Part shown: positions 57,435 through 64,000 of the stretch, piece after piece | Position numbering within the stretch: position 1 is the first letter of the stretch | Layout of the letters: every line of letters starts with the position of its first letter | The notes under the pieces: model-generated | The model's database searches: none | What the model was told of the DNA's origin: nothing | What the model saw: only the letters and a program-made list of their open reading frames with translations | From: Lepeophtheirus salmonis | Taxonomy: Eukaryota; Arthropoda; Copepoda; Siphonostomatoida; Caligidae | DNA: 64,000 bases | Direction: 5' to 3' | Assembly (NCBI RefSeq): GCF_016086655.4 | Contig: NC_052142.2 | Span: 2,050,422-2,114,421 of the forward strand | Position numbers and translations under genes: made by a program

Positions 57435-59369
57435 AAGGGTGATAATTTTGGTAAGAATAGAAAAGCGTGCGAGCAGAAGAGAAGAAATACTTATGGCATG
57501 ATTGATTAAATAATATACATCTTCTTCTATCAATTATGAACGTTATCATTCCCGCCTTTATTATTCAATATTAATATAATATGAGATGGTGATAGTCGAT
57601 AGAGAACTGAATAAAATCCCCAAAATGACGTCGCCTTCTGTATGGATTTATGAAAATGGAGGCCGAGGAATTTGGAAAATACTTACCGGATGAGAAACAG
57701 ATGGTTTGTCGGATTTGTCGATATAAATGTGCCTTTAGTCCCCTGTCCAGAATTACACGCCACTCATTATCCTCATCTCATAACAAGAGTATGGATATTC
57801 ATCTATAAAATCAATTTGACGATGAATACATCAAGTCAGACTTTAACTTTGATCTCACAACGATGCTTATTGCATGTAATATAACCTTATCCATTGCTAA
57901 TCATCTAAGTTCAAAAAATTTATGGAGAAATACACGAGTAAACCTATCCCTTCCCGAGGAACCATCATTAAATTAATGGAGGATGTTGGTACTGATGTCA
58001 TTTATAGAAATACATATAAAAATGTTTTGAGTCATCCACACCAAATGATGATCAAGTTATCAGTAAAAAGTATTTACGAATATCGAAATGGAACTCTGAA
58101 TTTTGTACTATCTCACAGTAAGTATTCAATTTTTTTTTAAATCTAACCATAAAATATGATTCTATTTTAGCTAAACATATCAAGAATTATGATACACAAC
58201 TCAGTAAAGGGCAAAAACAACTGCTTAAATGGTCACAACAACGGGGGTAGTAGCTTTGGATGGTTTGCAACTAGTTTGTCTGAGACTACTTACTTCGCTT
58301 TAAGACTTGGGTATGATAATTAGGTTTTCCAATATTACATAGTCAATAAATATTACTTTTTTATCACTAAAGGCTTAGTTATGGTTGATGGGCTCCAAGA
58401 AATGGTGTTCAGAAAACTCATAAAAGGCAAAAACAACTGTTTAAATGGTCACAACAACGAGGGTAGTTACATTGGGTGTAACATTATAATTAGCAATTGT
58501 GTATATCCTTCATGATAGTAGTATGTTGTTATATAAGCATAAATAACGGGGAAAATATCTTTTTTGATGCTCTTAAGAAGGAGTAATATCGCCGGACATT
58601 ACTACATAATTAGCTTTTGCTCTAAATCTTTAAGATGGATTAATTTCTAACATTTTTTTTATTAGTATATTTATTCTCTAATTTTATGATTTTGACATTT
58701 ACTTTATTATTAACAATTAGTTCGATCTCATCGGTAGAGATATATCTATCCTGTGCACAATTGTATATAGTAACTTCCACATGAAGAAGAGGAGTGATTA
58801 TCTTTTTCATTAAACTCCACGTCTCGCTTGTGTTTTGCAGCCTAAAGTTATGACAAATTTAACTGTATTCCGGTGTCAGAACAAGAAAATATTATTTGGA
58901 TCAATCTATTATTTCAATATTCTATAAATATAATTTATTGTTATAAGTTATATGATTCCAATTGTTTCATTTAGTATATTTAACATAAATATATGATGGC
59001 AAATTTTTTATTATGTAGATTATATTTAATTAAAGCCTTCTTTTTTTAAACTTGGAACTTCAAATATATTTTGAAAACTCTACTTTGTCGTTCCATTAGC
59101 TATTATTCTCAGAATAATGTTAATAATGAATTACAATTTCATGGAGTGTGACTTTATAAAATCTACTGTAACGGATAAAAAACGTCGAAGTCAATTATAC
59201 GTAGTATATCTTCATTAAACATTTTGCTAATAAATACATTCGTTATACCCTCAAAAATCATAATAAAGCAGGCAGATGATAATCACATCAGTATTTTAAA
59301 CAATGATACCATATGTCTTTTTTTCCCCCTCCTCCTTGCACGCGTTTTTCTCTACAATATATCAACTAT
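57435..59369 (+). mobile_element. family F, most complete copy, 1.94 kb
   Basis: It begins aagggtgataattttggtaa and ends gcgtttttctctacaatata..aactat. The two ends are imperfect inverted repeats (both ..TGATAAT.TTG.. then AAAA.GCGTGC). Flanks agttattatt (57425-57434) and agttattata (59370-59379) match 9 of 10. It contains the finger-encoding region near its left end and about 1.2 kb of AT-rich non-coding sequence. It lacks a catalytic domain, so it is non-autonomous. Confidence 0.85.
57660..58140 (+). pseudogene. BED-finger hAT-like N-terminal fragment in family F
   Basis: The meaningful frame gives DEKQMVCRICRYKCAF, RHSLSSSH and, after a stop at about 57807, FDLTTMLIACNITLSIANHL. It then shifts frame to MEKYTSKPIPSRGTIIKLME (57922-58140), ending near a gtaagtatt splice-donor-like sequence. 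The longest open frame at 57672-57884 is an out-of-frame shadow of the finger. Confidence 0.6.
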
Positions 59370-59383
59370 AGTTATTATAGAAA

Positions 59384-59825
59384 AATTGAAGATAAAATAT
59401 CCCTACGTAGGAATTATTTTCCTTCAATATAATTTATTCCTACGAGTGGCCGCACTGCAGTGAACCCACCTTAACTTTGATGAGTTAAAAACAGTGATGA
59501 AAATCCAGTGTAGAATGGGCATCTTAAAAAAAAGAAAAATCAACATGGAAACATTGACAATATGAAGATTGTTTTGAAGGGGAGAAATAATAATGCTCAT
59601 GACTTTTCATAAGATCAGCTGTGACAAGGGAAGAAGGAGAAAATGATATACACTAGGACATTTGCTAGAAATACTCTGACGTCGATCCCCGATTCTACTC
59701 TGAGTCCAACAAGGACTTACAATTATAACTCAGGAACAAACCCTCATGATTAAACTCCGTCTTTTATGAGTACACAGGAATGCTGGATCAGGTTTTGAAT
59801 GTAATTGAATATATTTAGGAAAGGA
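59384..59825. other. no recognised gene
   Basis: Short interval between two transposons, with no motifs. Confidence 0.3.
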
Positions 59826-59828
59826 TGT

Positions 59829-62506
59829 TCACTAAGGTGTCTCATAAAGTTAAAAGTAATATTTCAAAAATGCATACCCCGTATTTTTTTTATTTATTTG
59901 ATCTCAGCTACTCGAATATGATTTTTTTTCTTTTAGATAACGATAACAGGTGCTGAGGACAGCTTAAACTCAATTCGATGACTTGATGGTAGGGTCAACC
60001 AGAAAATTTACATTCAAATGAAGATTACACCAAAAGTACTTATCATAAATGTACATTAACTCGTTGACATTAGAAAATATATGAATGTATGTTCTGTAAA
60101 ACTTTGGTTTGTCTAATTTGAAGTATCTCCAAGTAATTCAATAATGCGTATTTCAACTTACGCAGACCACCGTGTTCTATATACAGTGATAATGGTGAGG
60201 TTATCTTTCATAATTGATAAATAATAGTACTCCATTTCAAATAGTAGGATTATTTTTATTTAATAACGCAATAAATTAATGTTTTTGGATATATTTTCTT
60301 TTAAGTGTATTATTTTACATTCAGGATATATCTGCTTCTGTTCATGAACGCAACGTAGTAGAAATTGCTTATGTTCCTCATCTGCTGTAATTAAACCATG
60401 GAAGTATTTCGTTAACTTTCTAAGTATATCTCAGCCGTAAAATTAACTGCTCTAAGTATTGAAAATTTTTTTGAGGTTCAATTCATGCAGAATTACTATC
60501 CCATAAAGATGGAGCTTCACAAAGAAAATAATCTTCAATTATGAAACGGGAAAACAGTGTCATGCTTTTGACCGATAAAAGTTCCTTTTTTTTATCTGCA
60601 ATCTAATTTCATATAATGATGGACGAGTTGTTAATGAAACAATAAATAAACTTATTACTATATTTAAAAACATTCACGTACTAAACCAAGAACCATCATA
60701 TCCTCCATTTGACGTAACATTTATTTTTCCATGTCCCGAGATATTTCCATCCTTCAAATTTACGACCATTTTTTCTTTAGCTTCTTGATCGACATCATCA
60801 TTAATGAGTGAAAGGGATACTTCTTCATTAGTCAAATACCATATTTGATGACTAAGTTTCAGTAGGGAGCTTTTGATATTGTTTCGTCTATTTATTCAAA
60901 AGCTTTAAATTATTTTAACAATCATAAATCATTATATGGTGCTGTGACTGCTAAAATACATTCCAAGCAAGGCTTAACGTATATTTATTACAATCAATAA
61001 ACGTATATCTAATAACGCTATTTTATCGTCTTTATTTTTTTTAAGCTTGTAACTTAATAAGGATATTTTCAGAAAGTATAATTGCTCAGGCCATCCAACA
61101 AGCATGGCGCATAGCACGGGGGGTCTTTTTAATCATTGTCTCCTCCTAAAAATATAATACATAGCTTTATGAGCTCCATGTAATCATCTCCCCGCTATTT
61201 CTTTCGATAGGTCACTGCAATAATATTCTAATAAATCTTCAATTTCCGAAAGTGATAGGTTACTTTGTACTAATGATTGTAAGCAGTCTATTTTGAAAGA
61301 ATCTATATTTTTCCAATAATATTTTAATTTTTGAAAGAAAGGAATATTTGGACTTGTCGTTACATTTTTGAATTTCACTTCGAAAACACTTTTTCAAATC
61401 AATTCATGAAGATGATGACAAGTAAATAAAAGCATTTCTCAATTTTTTTTCTCCAGCAGCATAACGGTAACATTAAGAAGACTAGTATTTGAAGCTGTGG
61501 TATCACATCAGATAACTAGCACATTTTCTTTGACCTCTCAGTCTAGGATTGCTTTCCATATGTAAACACAATCGGCAAACTTTCTTTTTTCATCTTCCAG
61601 TTATTTAAAGCAGGTTAGTGATTTTCCATCCCAAAGTAAAGCTACAACATCTGGTATTTTGTCTTCAAAATCAAATTTTATGGCGTTCCCCGATCTTTTC
61701 TTCGATCACTTTGTATTCTTTGGATAGAAGACTTACTAATAGGAAATTCATAAATATTCAACTCCAATGGATCAATAATTGCTTCAAGAATAAAGACTAA
61801 ATTTCTTATATTTAATTGACACCACCTATATAATTCAGCTACTAAGTTTTGAGTAATCAAATCTTTCTTTGTCATTTATCGGGTTTTTATTTCATGTGAA
61901 ATTAGTTTGAACTTGTTTAGATAAAAATTAGAAAAAATGGCAACAGATTGTATATTATTTTTGAGCTTCTACTCTGTAATTACCTTTTGAAGTGAAAATC
62001 AAACAAAGGCACAACATTTATCCAATTTAAAATGTAATATGTAAAACCTCACTGTCATCAAAATATACTAAAACTTAATAGAATACTATTATGGGGAATA
62101 AAAAATGTATTATTTATCCATTCTGAAAGATAAACTCAAAATCATCACTATTTGTTGAGTAGGGTGGACGGTGAAACACGTCTTACTGAATTACTTGGAT
62201 ATATTTAACATTAAGCAGACCAAAGTTTTAAACAACAGACATACATCTATATACAAGTAGTCAATTGAGTTAAAATGCACTTATGATAAGTTCTTTTGGT
62301 GCAATCTTCATTTGAATGTAAATTTTCCAGTCCATTCTACGATCAAGTCATCGAATCAACTTAAAGCTCTCGTCGGCACCTGTTATCGTTGTCATAGATA
62401 TTTTTTTTTAAATATTTGAGTAGCTGAGATCAAATAGAAGAAAATATTAAATTATAAATTTTTGAGGAAAAAAAAATTATGATATATGTATTGGGACACC
62501 CTAAGG
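59829..62506. mobile_element. 2.7-kb element with long imperfect terminal inverted repeats
   Basis: The left part (59829-60150) and right part (62190-62506) are inverted copies. Landmarks: gatctcagctactc / gagtagctgagatc, taacgataacaggtgc / gcacctgttatcgttg, acattcaaatgaagatt / aatcttcatttgaatgt, caccaaaagtacttatcata / tatgataagttcttttggtg. Outer ends (ctaaggtgtctca / tgggacaccctaagg) are consistent with tips. A decayed - strand protein lies inside. Superfamily unknown to me. Confidence 0.75.
61060..61875 (-). pseudogene. uncharacterised element protein ('CDTTASNT' family), broken
   Basis: Successive - strand frames give LNIYEFPISKSSIQRIQSDR (61875-61678), PDVVALLWDGKS, CDTTASNTSLLNVTVMLLEK (about 61450-61530), LSLSEIEDLLEYY (61378-61184) and TPRAMRHACWMA (about 61090). 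I have met this order (WDGK, FDTTASNTG, PGAMHHARWMAK) in uncharacterised multi-copy proteins of invertebrates. The long TIRs around it suggest it is, or was, the element's transposase, but the family name is not known to me. Many stops. Confidence 0.5.
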
Positions 62507-62925
62507 TTCACTGCTCAGAAATTATAATAATAATGACAAATGTTAAGGAAAAGAAAATTCATTCTTCAGATTACCAATTCCGAAAAAGCGGCCACCTAAA
62601 AAATACACAGTATGTTTATTACTGGTTATAAGTTTATAGTCTTGTAGGACTGAGTTGAATTGAGGATCGAAAACGGAATAATTCCTGCAAATGTCTTAAC
62701 CTAATACAGTGTGGGAATTATGTTTATTTCCCTCATCTCATAACTAAGGTAATGAAACATCATGAACACTCAGCTTCATCCTCTTAAAACTCTTCAAATT
62801 ATGATGGTTGCCATGTAAATTTTCGTTGTTTTTACATATCGAAAATGATTACGATTTACAACCCCCATAAATATGTCCGACTTTACGAAGAAAAAATTAG
62901 CAATAATACCAACCGTTTTCTTTTT
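62507..62925. other. possible eroded piggyBac downstream sequence
   Basis: It lies 3' of the piggyBac fragment on the - strand, but no confident motif is readable. Confidence 0.25.
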
Positions 62926-62929
62926 TAAT

Positions 62930-63706
62930 CGGTTGTATTTTCCACTAAAAAAACAATTCCTTCCTCGTGGGAAACAGTTCTCGTTGGTACAAAAAGAAGC
63001 ATAAACTTTTTTTTGTCAGTGATCGATAAGAGGTGGAAGTTTGGTGTATCGGTCAGAAATATCCAGATCCATTGTATTGAAATTTATGCATTTTTTGATT
63101 GTGTTAAATCTGTCTCGCCTCTGCGTATTAGGAGCAGCTTGATTAAAAACATCCATAGACTTAGATCAGAACATATGAATTGGAAGAGGATTATGGCCGC
63201 TCAATATCAATATAGCAATGAAAACTTTTAATTCAGATATTTCGACTACCAACCTCTCTTGATTGAGTATTTACTCATTTCAATTTTCATATGTTCAAGA
63301 ATATCTTTACTAAAAAACAACTGAAACAATTGCACGGGAGATAAATTTCGAAAATGAGACTAATTGCCCATAGGAAATTTTTTAGAATTTGCAGTATTAG
63401 AGGTTTTGATATATGTGAATTGCTTTTTTATTCGTTTATTAGTAGTTCAAGACTTTTGATACGTTGCCGCTGAACTGGAACTGACAAAACAGTTTTCATC
63501 ATCCTTAAAAAAATCTCCTGTTTCCAATGAGAACGGAGTTCTCCAGGAGCTCTTACCTGTCTGTGAGAGAGCATGTTCAGACAGAATTCTCCATTCAAGT
63601 CTTCATCAACGGAATCCTCATCAGTAAGATAATTGACGTCAGGAGGCTCCATATAAACAACTTGTTCATCGTCACTTCCTGAGATCAAGGCTAAAATATC
63701 ATTCAC
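62930..63706 (-). pseudogene. piggyBac transposase N-terminal half, broken
   Basis: A 92-codon frame (63706-63428) starts MNDILALISGSDDEQVVYME and contains PDVNYLTDEDSVDEDL, the acidic N terminus usual in PGBD proteins. Shifted frames continue with SPVQLFQLFFSKDILEHM, SELKVFIAILILSGHNPLPI, then RRDRFNTIKKCINF and DRYTKLPPLID. The order matches the region before and around the start of the piggyBac catalytic core ('SP.ELF..FF...', 'LK.FLGI.LLSG...LP', 'R.RF..I...LHF', 'DK..K..PL'). Stops and frameshifts break it, and the DDD core downstream is not readable. Confidence 0.75.
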
Positions 63707-64000
63707 AGAGATAAATCTGTGAAGTTCGAAAGAATGAGTATTTGTACGTATGTTATCCTAGTGGTACCGTGCGGTATAAAAGAACAAAAAACATTTATAC
63801 ACCTCTTCTTTATTTTTGAAAAAGATCCAAAAATTAGCATCAAATTATAAATAACACTATATTCAATCAAAATATAAATTGAAAAAAATAAGAAAAGCAA
63901 AATAAATCATTAATTTAACTTACTTTTTATGAATCGACATAATGAAACTAATTTTTTTTCGTACCTCGTAATTAAATGTACACTGCATAGCTCTGAGTAG
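63707..64000. other. no recognised feature
   Basis: AT-rich sequence upstream of the piggyBac fragment. No TTAA-flanked terminus was identified. Confidence 0.3.

Noticed and set aside
57672..57884. 70-codon frame starting MENTYRMRNRW as a gene
   Set aside because: Out-of-frame shadow of the finger-encoding frame; the same shadow occurs inverted at 23013-23216.
59456..59476. cagtgaacccacctt as the left tip of the 59.8-62.5 kb element
   Set aside because: It resembles the right tip (cagtgaaccttagggtg) only over the first nine bases and lies about 370 bp outside the region of inverted homology.
63013..63231. 72-codon + strand frame
   Set aside because: Antisense to the readable piggyBac blocks.
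1..64000. tRNA, rRNA or small nuclear RNA genes
   Set aside because: I saw no stretch with convincing A/B boxes plus cloverleaf or rRNA sequence; a covariance search would be needed to exclude them.

Overview
The window is eukaryotic, AT-rich nuclear DNA. It has spliced genes with GT-AG introns, one large metazoan regulatory gene and a dense graveyard of transposable elements. The mixture (Tc1/mariner, P-type, piggyBac, hAT, MULE and Ty3/Gypsy remnants) and the Spen protein fit an arthropod. A copepod such as a caligid sea louse is my best guess, but the sequence alone does not prove it.

The only intact cellular gene is a split ends (spen/SHARP) orthologue on the + strand, 26344-38071. I reconstruct seven coding exons encoding 2929 aa. 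Four RRMs lie at the N terminus and a SPOC domain at the C terminus, and a single 6.9-kb last exon holds the long disordered middle. It should act as a nuclear RNA-binding scaffold linking RNA or transcription factors to repressor complexes.

Left of spen (1-25.4 kb): P-type transposase fragments on the - strand (1.2-4.1 kb, interrupted by a MITE); a Gypsy pol remnant on the - strand (4.7-6.0 kb); a degenerate Gypsy element with short LTRs (7.88-11.61 kb); a broken Tc1/mariner copy with TIRs and TA flanks (13.26-14.83 kb); a non-coding dispersed repeat called here family A (15.47-16.39 kb); a - strand Gypsy pol/integrase (16.5-18.6 kb); a hAT N-terminal scrap (18.6-18.9 kb); a gag-like scrap (20.5-21.15 kb); and a second family A copy split by a 3.5-kb foldback element (21524-25044).

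Right of spen (38-64 kb): five more copies or deletion derivatives of the same hAT-like family, called here family F (39.28, 42.95, 47.64, 48.26 and 57.44 kb). Two inverted copies of a unit carry a hAT transposase convergent with a gag-knuckle/protease reading frame (40.5-42.95 and 50.98-53.28 kb). There is also a MULE-like scrap (49.8-50.2 kb), a 22-bp tandem repeat (53.6 kb), an element with 16-bp TIRs and internal degenerate tandem repeats (56.05-57.21 kb), a 2.7-kb element with long inverted termini (59.83-62.51 kb) and a piggyBac remnant (62.9-63.7 kb).

The most interesting structure is the foldback element. It consists of two family F copies head to head (arms about 1.7 kb, loop about 123 bp), inserted as one unit and flanked by an identical 10-bp direct repeat. 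The other family A copy in this window serves as its empty site. I saw no new host defence or metabolic system, no CRISPR array and no rRNA or tRNA gene that I could support.
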